Origin: Sternotherus odoratus
Lineage: Eukaryota > Chordata > Testudines > Kinosternidae
Direction: 5' to 3'
Length of the DNA stretch: 64,000 bases
Assembly: GCA_032164245.1 (NCBI GenBank)
Contig: JAVMKO010000003.1
Span: 83,682,390-83,746,389, forward strand
In this document: piece after piece, positions 47,059 through 60,100 of the stretch
Layout of the letters: each line of letters opens with the position of its first letter
Numbering within the stretch: position 1 is the stretch's first letter
The notes under the pieces: generated by a model
The model's database searches: none
The model's input: only the letters and a program-made list of their open reading frames with translations
Told to the model about the DNA's origin: nothing
Position numbers and translations under genes: made by a program

Positions 47059-50000
47059 CTTACAAGTTCCACATCCTGATTTATGCATAGTGCAATAAAG
47101 TATTTGTTCTTTTGGTTTCAACCGTGTTGTCTTTCATTTTCATTGAATGTCTTCTTGTTCTTATTCCTTCCAATTTGCAGCCAGGAAGGAGTATTTTCCA
47201 TCTCAATATATAGGCTGAGAGTGCAAGTGGCTTGCACACTTAACAATAGCACTTCTATTGAAACACTAAATTATTTGGTGAAATTGCTGAGTCATACTGG
47301 ACTATTTTCAGACTTCAAGTGCACAAAGCATTTCTTCAACGAAAAGTTGAGTAGAACATGCAAAAGCAATTCACAGCAGCTGATACATTCTGTTTGGGAA
47401 AGCCAGGCTTTTCTTCTATCTTCAGCAACATAAAGGAGAGAGTGTTTGATGCATTTTTCTAAAATGTAGTGGACCATAATGGCATTAGGTCAACCAGAGG
47501 CTTTTCTAGGGCCTTCTCTGCTGGATACCTAGAATTAAACTGATGAAAATACATGCTTTGTTCAGAGCTTGAAAAGTTAGGTTCAGCTCTAGATCACATA
47601 ATATAGGTTCTGAAAGTGCAGTTCTACTCTGAACATCGCATTTATATAAAAAATGACGTGATGGGTGGGCTTTTATAATGATTGTGACAATGACTTCCAG
47701 GTGAATTTTGCTCATTTTGCAGATTTAAAAGATGGGATTTCCAACTGCCACAATTGCAAACTCGATCTGGAATATGAGAGTCAGTTTATTTTCTGTCTGG
47801 TTTCTGCATCCTCACCATAAATAAATTCTGCCCTCTTACATTTGTGCAAATCCCATTGCTTTCTATGCAGAGGTAAATATAGTCACTTAGGTGTGAATGA
47901 GGGCAGAAATTGGCCTTGAATCTGTAATTTAGCAATCCTGTCCATGATATATAAGTCAGGCAGAACTCCAGTTGACTGTCCCATAGGATTGGAATACAAC
48001 AGCTAACCTGAGTAAACTGTAGTCACATTTTGTATTTTACACACACACACTTGATCTGTCTCTCTCACTGTCCTGGCTGGCACAGGCCTGGAAAATTGCT
48101 GGCTATAACGAGAGGTGGAGAGCACTTCATGTCACTTTCCATGTGTGTTTTGATAGCTGATTGATGAATGGCACTGCTCCTAAAAGTCCCATTTTGTCCT
48201 TAACTGAAAGGTCATTGGCCATAGTATTGGGCTTTGAAAATTCAGGTGGAATTCTGTAACCAGGAAAATCTTCAGGATATAACCAGAGTGTAGAAGACAC
48301 TTATATACAGCATTTTGGTGTCTCTTAAAGGAACACTGTCAACTTGAAAAATTGTATTCCTACCTGAAAATCTGTACCTACTATTGTTACAAGCAACATG
48401 TAAAGATTACTAGAACAACGAGAGTAGAGAAATGTGATCTTTTTTCAGTTTACTTTGTGCATTTATTTCATTTATTTTGATTTGACATAAGAACATAAAA
48501 ACAACTCCAACTAATGCCTATATGTGCCTTGCCCAACAATTAAAATTACATGCAAAACAACAACAAAAATAGCAACACTTTGTGTAATGTTCCAATACTG
48601 CCAATCCCAAGCATTCAAAAACCATGAGTCAAGCCCCAGAAATGATGAATGGCTTAAAAATCACAACATTGTTAAGACAACAATAAAATTGTTTTTATTT
48701 GCCTTCTAGTGTCTGAGTCTTCACCATGACTTTGGGTTACACTTTAGGCTTTTCTCTGTAACCATAAGAGCTAGAAACATTTTTTTTTAAACGAAAGCTG
48801 AGATTCTCCTTGTATAGGAGAGCTTTAAGGAGAGCACAAGATATTGTGAGACTTGCAATAAAAGCATGAGTTGGCAAAAACCCTGTTTCACTTTTAGTGT
48901 TTTCTTGACAAGCTGTGGCAATTCTTGGCTCCGGCACCAGCATGAGGCCAAAAGCTCATACTCTGTCTTTGGGGCAGCTCATTTGCACGCACATCTCTAG
49001 GCCCTACAAATGGACATTTACCAGTCACAGCAGCAGCAAAACAAACTGAAAAGGCAAGAGACAGAAACACACGCAAGCGAAGAAAAGCCTAGGAGCTGGA
49101 GGAATGGACCTGTGCACATTTGGGGGTGCTCCTTTTGGGCCTGCCCACTCTGATTTGCTGAAAAGACGATTCTGAAAATGATCAGGGAAGCAAGAAAAAC
49201 AACAAATTACTTTGTCAGCTGATGATCTGGAGCAGCATGTGTTTCCCCTTCTCCCAGTTTTTGAGATTCTCAGTGGTTTTGTACGGACTGAAGTGTTTTC
49301 TTTTCCAGTGTTTGAAATTCTAATTAAGCCTCACATTAATATTAGTTGTTCATTATAATACAGGAACAGGCATCAGAAAGAATTTGTTCTGTTGTATGTG
49401 CCATAGGACCCCATATTCCTCTTACCCCAGTTTTACTCAGGGGATTTCAATGCAGGTACTCCTAATTTACCCCAGGCTCAGAGGAGAATCAGACAGAGTT
49501 TGTCAAAGCTACTGCCTAATTAATCCTCTCAATTGTGCAGCCTGGGAACGGATTTCTAGTTCCAGTTTTTGAGATTCTAAATGAGCCCTTCCCATATTTG
49601 ATAACCAGCCATGATGAAAACAGATAGCCCAACCATATAAATGTCATGTTAAGCGGAGGAAGGAGAAAAGATTAATTGTGTTACCAAAATACGAGGCTAA
49701 AATTTTGAAACACAAAATAATTTGGAAAGTAGTTTTGATGTTACCTTGAATGACAATTTATCCCTCATTGTATCAAAACAAGGCTGTGATGTTCCTTAAA
49801 CTGTACAAGCACCGGAACATTTTTGAAACATACGCTATTTTAATACTCCACAGAAACTGTCAACTTGTTCTTCTCCTGTTTCTTTTTCTTGAGTTTCGTC
49901 CTAAGCTGTGGGCCTGTTTCTAACTTTCCTTTTGACAAAAGAAATTAGCATTGTAGCTCAAGATGTATAGACTGGATTTTGACTTTTCTTATGAAAGAAA

Positions 50001-50351
50001 AATCTTTAACAGCCTGGTATTGTTAATAAGGAAAGAATGAAGACTGTTGGTCCGTCAAAACCTCTGAGAGTGATTGCTTAGACAAATATCCAAAAATAGG
50101 AGCTGAATGGAAAATGTAGGAGCGTGACAGATGTCTATTCTATCCCAAATAGGTTCTTACTCCATAGTATCTGCACCTTCAAGAAGTGCATTAAGCAACG
50201 TGATTAACATCTGTCATGTGTTTGTTCTCCCCTCCTCTCTTCAGAGGGAGAAAAGTGTGCAGTAGAGTCTTGTCTGCCCGGATTGTTTTATACACGTGTT
50301 GCTATGTATTTATGTTACAGAAATGTGTCTTGCACTTAAGCCAGAAGATGG

Positions 50352-50472
50352 AAGGGTGACTAGATGTGCCGATTTTAAAGGGACAGTCCTGATTTTGGGG
50401 TCTTTTTCTTATATAGGCTATTACCCCCCAATTCCTGTCCTGATTTTTCACATTTGCTGTCTGGTCACCCTG
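50352..50472 (+). mobile_element. 121-bp hAT-type MITE, copy 3, with perfect 8-bp duplication
   Basis: Ends AAGGGTGACTAGATGT and TGCTGTCTGGTCACCCTG. GAAGATGG is repeated exactly on both sides (50344-50351 and 50473-50480). This is the copy that best fixes the family's ends and duplication length. Confidence 0.95.
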
Positions 50473-50867
50473 GAAGATGGTGAGGTTTATGAAGGTCCTT
50501 AGGGAGTTCATTACACAATCTCAGATAGAACTTTCTCGGGGCCAGTTGCCCACATGGACAAGTTTAACCCTTATTGTCCACAGTTCCCATGTGCCAGGGG
50601 AGCATAGTTATTCACCATGATCTTCATATCCCAGAGCTTAGGACAATATTTTAGATACCTTGAGCTTAGGACCTGGAGCACCTTGAAGATAAGAACCAAG
50701 ACCTAGAACTTGATTTGAAATTCTGATGTGCTTGAAGTAGCCTGTGTTGCTGAGGAGACACGCTGCAGCCAACTAGAGATGGATCCATCTTGCTTTCTTC
50801 CTTTGTCTTTGTTCCTTTTTTATTTTGCCTGTCATTCTGTATGCCATAACTTAACATAAACTGTGCC

Positions 50868-50945
50868 ATACTGGCTCAAATCACTGGTCCATCTAGCCCA
50901 GTATCCTCTCTCTGATAGTGACCAGAGACAGAAGTTTCTGGAAGT
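50868..50945. repeat. Diverged reptile repeat (TCCATCTAGCCCAGTATCC)
   Basis: Contains CATACTGGCTCAAATCACTG, GTCCATCTAGCCCAGTATCC and TGATAGTGACCAGAGACAG. This is a text frequent in turtles and birds, probably a SINE- or CR1-related fragment. Confidence 0.5.
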
Positions 50946-50964
50946 TGGAGATTGAGGGACATAT

Positions 50965-51180
50965 GGAGTTAGCGCGTAAAGCAAAAACTGCATATAGTGA
51001 AACACTCATTGAGTTGAATGGCAGGCGAAATCGCCTGCACTACAGATACAGTTTTTAAATTGTTTTTACATTGTTGTTTTTCTTTTTTTTTCTTCTGTTT
51101 TTGCCGACTGCGTAAAGCTGAATTCGCACATGTTAAATCCGCCTAAGATGCGACTCGCCTGTAATTTAATTTTGTAAGGC
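50965..51180. repeat. Possible DNA-transposon remnant
   Basis: Contains TTAGCGCGTAAAGCAAAAAC, TGCGTAAAGCTGAATTCGCA and CGCCTAAGATGCGACTCGCC. It is distinct from the surrounding AT-rich intron, and I think it occurs as a repeat in turtles, but I cannot show ends. Confidence 0.35.
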
Positions 51181-52589
51181 ATGAGTTCCCTTTACAAAAG
51201 CTGAGTTGACTCTTCCCAAACAGATCATGTTTATCTATGTCTTATAATTTTGTTCTTTCCTACAGTTTCAACCAATCTGCCCAGTACTCAAGTTAGGCTT
51301 ACCAGCCAAAATGAATAGTTGCAATTATGCTTACTAGTTTAAAAGAAGGAGAGTTACTCTAATTAAATTGTGAAAGGATTATAGAATTATGTTTTCCATT
51401 CCTCTGACTAAGCAAAAAACCAAGGTCTTTGCATTCAAATGAGCAGTGCTCAAAGTCAGCTAAAGGCCACATTGCCACACAAAAGATGGCATATTTTGAT
51501 TTAGTGTGTCATTTTATACAGGGTATATTCAATAGTACACAGTGGCAGATCACAACATAGCTTACAACATAGAGAGGGCTGGCAACAGCAGCAGGAATTG
51601 TGGTTTTATATTCACAAAAGAAAAATATTTCTCTCCAATAGAAACACAGTTATTAAGTGTCCAGGCCCCATGGACATACCCCAGCATCCTGCATACTGAC
51701 CATCTACCAACCTTACGGTTCTGCTGGCAGACCTTCAAGAGTGGCTGCAGAGTAATTTAGGTTTAATTTACCAAATGTAACCAACAAGGATGCTGAGGTG
51801 ACATTTAACCAGAGAGAGGATGAAACTATTGCCCAACTCTTGATGTGTACGTTTTCCTGGATATAGATGGGCATGATTCTAGGAAGTCTCTCATCAAAGA
51901 GGAGAAACAGGAAGAAACCCAAAGTTAGTGAACAGAAGGCAGCTAACAGGTTAAGATGATTCACTGGTCCTAACACTGCATCAGGGAAAACACTTTCAAT
52001 GTTTAGTAAGCAGCGAAGCACCATCAAACTGTTGCTTCAGATGCTGCTATTGTAGCTATTTTTCCCTTTGTCTTTTACAGTCTCATTGTCATCAATGATG
52101 TCATGATATCCTATGGCAGCAGCCTGGAGGGAGTGGGCTTATTTACACAGCTCCAGTCCTGTGACTGTCTAGGTAAGGCAACTCAGTCACATTCAGCAAT
52201 GCTTACATTAACAGTAGGGTACTGTTTGGAGATGAAACCTTGCATCGGAGGATGTCTACCATTTGAGCTGGAGTTGATCCCCAGCTCAATGAGACATACA
52301 CTAGCTCTGATCGAGCCAGCATGCTAAAAACAGGATATAGTAGCAGAAGCCAGAGAGGCTAGCTGCCAGGTCTGTGTGCTTGTTAGAGCCACTGGATACA
52401 TGCTCAGGGTAGCTAGCCCCTCCTTCTGTTTGTGCTGCTACAAATACATTCAGTGAGAGCTAGTGAGAATACATCTCCTTGAACTGGGAATCACACCCCC
52501 AGATCTAAGCAGACACATAGCCCAGGCCAACCTGAGCCTGAAAAGGACCCAAAATTTACCAAAGAGCCACAGTAATACATCAGCAGCCC

Positions 52590-52880
52590 CCCCCCCCCCA
52601 TCAGCTCGGCGCCTTCTGTGCCTCCCGCACCCCCAATCAGCACCTCCCCGTCCCTCCCGATCAGCTGTTTCATGGGGTGCAGGAGGCTCGGGGAGGGGGC
52701 AGGAAGGGGTGGAGTGGGAGGAGGGCCTGTGGCAGAGCCAGGGTTAAGCAGTGAGTACCTCCCAGCACACTGGAAAGTTGGCTCCTGTAGCCAAGCCCTG
52801 GAGTCTGTGCCAATACAAAAAGTTTCTGAAGACCCACATGTGGCTCTGGAGCCACAGGTTGGCCACTCCGGACATACTCT
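52590..52880. repeat. GC-rich repeat related to the one at 22653
   Basis: Contains a C-run, CGATCAGCTGTTTCATGGGG, CAGGAGGCTCGGGGAGGGG and a hAT-like right part reading ACATGTGGCTCTGGAGCC, ACAGGTTGGCCACTCC. The centre matches 22653-22995. Confidence 0.55.
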
Positions 52881-53345
52881 TACCGTGTGGCTGCTATTCC
52901 TGCTACTGCTGCAGAGCCTGTGTATGTACAATTGTGAATATCCTTTCTTGGCTAAACTCTGCTCTTTTTTTGACCCTGCTGTAAAACTGATGTTTGCTAT
53001 GAAGGGTTTTTTGTTGTGTCCTGCCTGGACTAAATTCCAGCATAGCTCCCTGCCGTCCCCTCTTGTTTAACACTAAGCCGAGAAAAATCCAGCCTCTTGA
53101 TTTTATTTGGACTTTCATTTACGAGGACCAGTCCTGAGTATCTGCAACTCCTGTGCATCTGTGAAGGTAATGGTAGCTGTAGGTACTCTGTGCGGCTCAA
53201 AATCAGGGCTTCCTTTTACAAGAGAGGGAGCATGTCACAGAGGGTAGCAGAGTACCAGACTACATATGTGCAAAAAAAGCACAGACTGCATTTAATCCGC
53301 TGCACAGATTCAGTTGCAATGCAGTGGATGAATAACTAACAGACT

Positions 53346-53492
53346 TCTTCATCCCACTCTATGCATCTGATGAAGTGGGTTTTAGCCCAAGAAAGCTTAT
53401 GCCCAAATAAATTTGCTAGTCTCTAAGGTGCCACAAGTACTTCTCATTCTTTTTGCAGATACAGACTAACACGGCTACCACTCTGAAACCTG
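53346..53492 (-). mobile_element. Turtle tRNA-derived SINE
   Basis: A well-preserved copy in reverse: ATGCATCTGATGAAGTGGGT, CTAGTCTCTAAGGTGCCAC and ACAGACTAACACGGCTACC, ending TCTGAAACC. ACAGACT is found just before and after. Confidence 0.9.
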
Positions 53493-54884
53493 ACAGACTA
53501 TGTCTCTTGTACCTGCATTTGATGCCTCAGACAATGGAGGGTGTGGTGTGTAACAGTTTATATACCCTAATATGAATATACAAGAGACCTAAGTTTTCAG
53601 ACATTACACCAAACCCCCCCAAAAAATGAACGACACGCTGCCATTTCAAGGATTCACGACCACCACATTTGAATTTGAATGGGCTTCTCACTTTTTTTTT
53701 CTATGCATAAATCAGAAACACAAGTAACTTCTTTTTGTGGAGTGCAAAATTACCTGGAATGAAATGGCAATCCATTGTGCCACTTTTGCATGGACCTAAA
53801 AATATATTCTTATTTTCTTCTAAACTTTTAGGTTTCACAGCTATCACTCAGTTTCATTTAGCACAGAAAAACATGAAATGCGGAAAATTTCAGAAAAAAT
53901 TATCCACTGAGAACACCAACAACAGGCTGCTTTAAAAAAGGGTCAATACATGCAACTGTTATTACCCATACAAATCTTTATTCATCTTTTTATTCTTATG
54001 ATCGATGAATGGGCCAAATTCAACTCTCATTTACACTAGTGTATATATGGAGTAACACCATCAAGATTAGAGTTCTAAATGAGAGCCAAATTTGGGCCAA
54101 TATGCAATGGGTGAAATTCACACCAGCACAAGGCCTCTGCACCACTAAACTTAATTTTGATGACTTCATTGGTGTGACTTTACCCTAACAGAAATAAAGA
54201 ATGATTTAAAAAAACAAACAGTGTGATGTTAGATTATTAGAAATCTTGTGTAAGAAAAATACAAAGATTATAGCCCGTAATTTGTTTTGCTATCCTACAT
54301 CAAGATAAAAAATAGCTGCTTGTCAATTAATCTTGACATAAATATTTATCTGAATAGTCTGGTTACAAGTACTGTAATTATTATAAATTATTACTTTAAT
54401 GTCATGAACAGGTGCAATCAACAAACTGTAAGTAGAAAAAAAGAATCTGATCAAGTAAAAATAAAAATAAAAACCACACTGATATCTAAAACTCAATCTG
54501 TACAATAACATCATGTTTTATGTACAACACAGTACTGTGTTCAACATAAATTCTGCTCTAAATCTGGAGAACCTCCACAGAAGAAATCGGTGGAGCTATT
54601 TTCACTTATACTGATGTATGAGCACAGAATTTGGCCCATTTAGTTCAATACTATAAAGAGCTTTAAGACATATGTAACAGGATCAGTAATGGCAAATACC
54701 GGAATATGCATAGACACCAGGTCTACCCAAAAGGCATAATGAGATGTCTAAAAGAACAATATTGCATATTTAATTACATGATTTTTCCTGATGCTGCTAG
54801 GGATAGCATATTGTACTATTAGGTGCTTCTACCCAAAAAGTACAGTCCTGAAAATTATAGCTGCTAAATAACGTCATGTCTCAC

Positions 54885-54962
54885 CTAACTGCTTTTCCAG
54901 TTCCTCTCTCCGTATCCTAGCAAGTCGTTGTCTGTCATCAACTTTTAGTACAGGTGAATGGT
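54885..54962 (-). CDS. MAP7: MAP7 coding exon: start of microtubule-binding coiled coil
   Basis: This 78-nt exon (2 + 25 codons + 1) has acceptor ttgttgcag and donor TTAG|gtgag. The previous exon's final G plus AC makes an Asp codon, after which the peptide reads HSPVLKVDDRQRLARIRREE and then LEKQL. The VDDRQRLAR motif marks the beginning of the conserved MAP7-family N-terminal coiled coil. It is followed by alternating Arg/Glu residues that continue helically into the next exon. The exon is flanked by a 5.6-kb intron upstream and the 26.8-kb intron downstream, the largest in the window. The family allows R/E exchange here, and this copy has Ile in place of the more usual Glu after LAR, as far as I recall. 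Confidence 0.92.
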
Positions 54963-55255
54963 CTGCAACAACAAAAAAACAAACAAAAAGAGAGATTAAG
55001 ATCTAATATTAGAAAATATAAGTTTACTAGAACAGCAACCACTGCCTATAATGGTAGCTATAATGGCAGTCTCAAACATATAAAATCCACCATCTCCAGA
55101 AATCCCTCATATTAAACTACCTATTTAGTATAAGTGTGAACCCATTCTAATTATACCAAGGTGAAAAGAATCAACATACATGCTCACTGAAAAATCTAAT
55201 GTAAGGTGGCAACCCTGATCACTCTAGCAAGGTTGGCTGTTCTTGCTATAACAAA

Positions 55256-55256
<1 letters not shown>

Positions 55257-55310
<54 letters not shown>
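55257..55310. repeat. (TA)n microsatellite
   Basis: About 26 TA units with one interruption near the end. Confidence 0.95.
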
Positions 55311-55754
55311 TAGATCTTTATAACTGAGAGGCTTTAAAAATCACTTTGGAATTAACTTTTGGGGTTTTTGTGTGGAAAAAGTTTTGGGAAAAAACAATCA
55401 GCTTATCTCAGGGATGAAATACAGTAACATGCTGTTTAGTAATGGGGACATTTCTGTAATTTAAAAAAATGAGGGCAGATTCAACAGAACTTAACTTTAA
55501 CCACATAAGTAAAATCATAGCATGCTTCAAAATAAACATAAGCTTAAGTGCTTTCCTGAATCAATGCCTACACTGGCCTATAGGCTATATCTGTTCTATG
55601 TTAGAAAAGTAAAAAACAAACATACATCAGGTATTTTGATTTTATTTTTGTGGAAGCTGGCAAGGCAATAGTGCAATATTTAATTGAAGTTGCATTGTAA
55701 TTTCCAGTATGATACTGAAACCCCTCCTTGATGCACAACCACAGAGTAGAGAAT

Positions 55755-55880
55755 CAGAGAGGTAGCCGTGTTAGTCTGGAATAGCAGAGGTAACAAAGTC
55801 CTGTGGCACCTTAAAGACTAACTATAAAGTTTTGAAGCATAAGCTTTCGTGGGCTAATACCCACTTCGTCGGGGGACAGT
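55755..55880 (+). mobile_element. Turtle tRNA-derived SINE
   Basis: Reads AGAGAGGTAGCCGTGTTAGT, CTTAAAGACTAACTATAAAG and ATACCCACTTCGTCGGG. The variant is that of 23018-23516. Confidence 0.9.
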
Positions 55881-55984
55881 ACATTGACCATGAAATGGCG
55901 ATAGCTTTGAAAAAGCCATTTCTTTGAGGACTGTTAAGAAGTGCAGTACGTGAAAAACCAAGTTAGAGCTTGACGAAGTAATGC

Positions 55985-56420
55985 ATAGAATTTATGTCCC
56001 CCACAGATTTCTTTGCTTCCCCACAGAAAAATGACTTTCTGACAGGAAGCAAAGGGAAGCCACCCACAGTTCCTCTCTCCCCCACCGCAGGAAGCTCTGC
56101 AAACCTCCTCCGCCCATTTCCTGCACTCATCGCTCCTCAGCTGCAGGGGGAGGGATCCCTATACAAGGAGCTGCTCCACCATTCGCCCAGCCCCCCGGAC
56201 ATCCAGACCCCCTCAGACCCAGACCCATACTCTCCCGTCGAGCCTCACCCCCACACTCAGAACCACCCTGATGAGCCCCACTTCCCCTGCACTGAACCAC
56301 GCCAACAAGCCACCTGCACTTAAATTTTCACCCCACCGAGCCAACCAGCTGCACCTGGATCCCCACCCCACTGAGTCCCATTCCCACAGCATCTGGACCC
56401 TTCACTGAGGGTACTTTATC
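55985..56420. repeat. DNA-transposon-derived GC-rich segment
   Basis: The text CCCCCACAGATTTCTTTGCT, CCACAGAAAAATGACTTTCT and GACAGGAAGCAAAGGGAAGC is a recurrent turtle repeat. I believe it is related to the 4281-5322 element. A 109-codon Pro-rich open frame at 55994-56323 lies within it and is not a gene. Confidence 0.5.
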
Positions 56421-56762
56421 AGGGGAGATGTGGGAAAACTTGCTTTGCCACTACCTATTCTTTACTTGTTCTTTAGATAAATGGGTTCAGTCTTCCAGGT
56501 TGTTAATTTGACATTCCTCACAAGTACTGAAAAGTTTACTAAAAAAACCAAACAACAGACCAACAGAATGATAGAAAAGATTTTTGGGTATAATAAACAG
56601 TCAGTGTTATTTTGATAGTAAGAATTAGACCCCACTTTTTATAGTTTTCATATTAAAACAAAGAACGGGGCTGGGACTGTCTTCATCATGAAAAGAGATT
56701 AGCACACTCTGGATGAGACTGGCATCTAAATAATGTAAGTAAGATAACTATTAATATAGACA

Positions 56763-56852
56763 AAAATGAGGAGTCCTTGTGTCACCTTAGAGACTAACAA
56801 ATTTATTTGGGCATAAACTTCCATGGGCTAGAACCCACTTCATCAGATGAAT
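56763..56852 (+). mobile_element. Turtle SINE fragment (headless)
   Basis: Reads GTCACCTTAGAGACTAACAA, TGGGCATAAACTTCCATGGG and CCCACTTCATCAGATGA. The head is missing. Confidence 0.85.
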
Positions 56853-56861
56853 AATATAGAC

Positions 56862-57168
56862 CAGGGGTAGGCAACCTATGGCATGTGTACCAAAGGTGGC
56901 ACGCAAGCTGATTTTCAGTGGCATTCACACTGCCAGGGTCCTGGCCACCAGTCTGGGGGGCTCTGCATTTTAATTTAATTTTAAATGAAGCTTCTTAAAC
57001 ATTTTTAAAAACTTATTTAGTTTAAATAGAACAATAGTTTAGTTCTATATTACAGACTTAAAAAAACATTCTAAAAACATTAAAATGTATTACTGGCACG
57101 TGAAACCTTAACTTAGAGTGAATAAATGAAGACTTGGCACACCACTTCTGAAATGTTGCCGACCCCTG
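56862..57168. mobile_element. 307-bp hAT-Charlie-like MITE with perfect 8-bp duplication
   Basis: Left end CAGGGGTAGGCAACCTATGG and right end ATGTTGCCGACCCCTG. ATATAGAC is on both sides (56854-56861 and 57169-57176). The centre is AT-rich. Confidence 0.95.
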
Positions 57169-60100
57169 ATATAGACAATACTGTGTTTTTAGAATCTCAA
57201 ACACATCAAGTAAATCAAGTGGCACTCAATTTATACATGCAGTTGTGCAATGTGAGTGCGCACATACTTGATATGCACAATCATATCAGGTATATGGGTG
57301 CATAAGTAAGTGTGTGCTAATGTCTGTACATGACTGCAGCTTACTTTGAAAATCTGATTTTATAATATCCAAAGCCATGGTCCAATAGAAAAAACAACAC
57401 TTTCACTGAATAAAGTTGAGTCAAAACTAGCATATTTGTGGAAAGTAAGTGTTGACGTGAGGCTAAGATGTTTAAAAACGGATTTATGATGGCTATTTGA
57501 GTTACAGTAAATAAATAATTTAGATATAATCATCTGACTTGATGCTGGTGCTCTGGAATGACAGATCCTTGTCATCTTGGATGAATAAATTGTGCTCCCT
57601 CATTTAAGTTTAATTATTTTAAAAATGTTATCAGTGAACAAATCTGATGATGGAATACCAATCTGATTAGTGGTTAGAGATTACAGTCCTGATTCAATGA
57701 GTTACACTAATTTAAGACTAGAATAACAGTGGCAAATCACACTCAATGTTGGTAGAATGAAAGATAAATTTATTAAATGGGCTACAAGCTGAAAATTAGG
57801 TTATCATTACTAATGTGAAGTGAAAAGTCATTAACGAGGATACAGGCAATTTGTTACCTAAGCCCACCAGGCCAGATTCTTAGCTATTGTATATTGGCCT
57901 AGATTATTGAAGGCTACATAGCGGTGCTGTTTTACGCCAATTTTGATTCTGAGTTCCATGCATGGTAGCTATTCAGAATTTGGATTGATTTAAGAAAAAT
58001 GGTGGCTCTTGTGAATTCTTTTTAGCATACAGGGGCAGGATATGGGTTAACACGGCATTCCCTTATGGAATGCCAACAAACCCCTCAATTCTTATGACTG
58101 GCCCAGAGAGGCCAGTTTATGGATCTTTCCAAGTCGAGTAGGCTGTAGACATTTGGATCATTGTGCAGTCAATATGAAATTCCCCAGGAAAGAGTCTGTT
58201 TTTAGCAAATTAAGCATTCTGCCAACTTGATGGTAAGCGATCGGGGACATCAGGATCGTCTAGTGCATGCTGCTTCTTTCACAATACACTATTCCCTACC
58301 TAGTTCTTTTCTACCTTCTGTCAGATGTTTACATAGGAGAGAAGAGGGATTCCTCTGAAAAGAACAAAGATTATAAGGAAAGATGAATTGTGAAAGTCTT
58401 TTGCTGACATTGGCTAATAATGAGCAGCGTCTTGAATAAAAAAAGGGGGCGCTCTGCCATTCAATTTGAAGAACTCAATTACTCTTGCTACAATGCACAT
58501 TTAAGAATCCTGACAGATATGCTAGAAAAGCCTCATGGAATTCAGCAGTCTCTCCCAAATTGTGCAGGGGGTGGACCTGTATTCTATTATGGGTTGTTCA
58601 CCATCATATTTTGTGTGTGTAAGAGGAAGTAAATTTTGGCCCAAGGATGGGTATGAGAGCTCGGAGATTAGTGGCAAACCAAGTAATACACCTGCCTCTG
58701 CTACGCTGGGGGTTGGAAGAGACAGGGGTAATGAAGCAAATCCTAATAGGTTAATTATATGTCTCTACTAGGTCTGGAAATCAACCCTTCATTGTTTGGC
58801 CTCATGCCCAAACTCCAACAATAGCACTCTGGATCCCATTGATCAGTTGACACTCAGTATATAATTTTAAAATACGTGGTTAGGTAGAAGAGTTCCACAG
58901 GGCACTGCTACCCCTTTTGTTTCTTGTCTCTATGTACATTTAGAGAGGGTCTCTCAGTTCAATACACTCATGTCTGGGTCCCAGAGGGACTGGCACTTTA
59001 GAGGAGTGTAAAAATGTGAGTCTATGTTCAAGAGTAATACAACTCTGCCTTAATCTTATTTATCATGGTCACGTACTCTGGGTTCTCCCACAGCAAGACA
59101 GAAGATGTGAAGATGTGCTACTAGGGGCCGCTGCTGCAGAGTTCCCTCCGCTCTCATTCACCTAAGTGGGAGCTGAGGGTCCACAGCTTCTTGTAGAAGG
59201 TGCTGAAGCATGTTGCAGGATCAGGCCATTGGTATGGAAGCTGCTGAATGGTCATGCTGCGATGTCTTGGTATTCACTATGCTCAGCTCCCCGTTTCATT
59301 ATATTATTGAAATAATTATATCTAACAGAGTTTCAGGGCATAATATACAAATGCTTAATATTTTACCTGCTTGACAGGAGTGTTCTGAGGTTATCAAGGA
59401 GGCACTGGTCATGGCTCCATAGCATAAGTTTAATTTTGAACTTAAAGCAGGGATGCAATCCCTATGAAAATACAGTGAATCCTCCACTAAAGTTACACTG
59501 CTTCCTTTTTAAGTACAGAATGAATAAATTTTCTGAGAATTAAGGGCCAGATTCACTAGTAAACTCTGACTGGTTTGCACTGTTTCACTGATACAAAACC
59601 TGTAAACCTGGTGTAATTGCCCCCTTCACTGCAGCTATTTTGTATTGCTCCAGAGTTCTGCAAAACACACAAAATGTACCAGTGAATTCGGCCTTAAAAG
59701 TTCAAATAAAATTTAAAAAATGTAACATTTGATACTAATCCATAGATTCCATACATTCTGGACATCACATGGTAGCACTCTTTTTTGTTTTTTTTTTCTG
59801 TATAGCATTCATGTAGTTATGGCTTGGTATAAGAAGGGGGGGAGCATTTGGTGAGAAGTGAAATGCTGCTATGCCCAGTCCGCCATTGGTGCTAGGTCCC
59901 TGAGGGACTTTATTCTAGTGGCATAGGTTACAGGTGATCTTTTTAAGCTCTAATTTACAGTTTCTGAGTTTCTAGGCTGCAGGCAACTCCATCTCTACTT
60001 TGCCCAACCTCCCCTGGGACGGAGTGGATCCAAGCTTCAGGAGCTGAGTTTTGTTTGGGATGGGGCAGGAACTCCGCTCACTCACAAACTGTGTGAGCGA

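Larger units (their letters stand above)
28044..54884 (-). other. 26.8-kb MAP7 intron, the largest in the window
   Basis: It contains SINEs (31575, 38809 and 53346), hAT elements (32997, 39105, 40163, 42461, 46108 and 50352), a solo LTR (44896), a minisatellite composite (34880-35990) and a GC-rich repeat (52590). I see no exon in it and nothing recognisable in 28050-31000, 36000-37730, 38000-38790, 40460-42450, 42590-44000, 47070-48480, 48700-50340, 51200-52550 or 53500-54880. A diverged L2 trace is possible near 31030-31260. Confidence 0.75.

Noticed and set aside
55994..56323. A 109-codon Pro-rich frame
   Set aside because: It falls in repeat-derived sequence seen elsewhere in turtle DNA, with no splice or start context.
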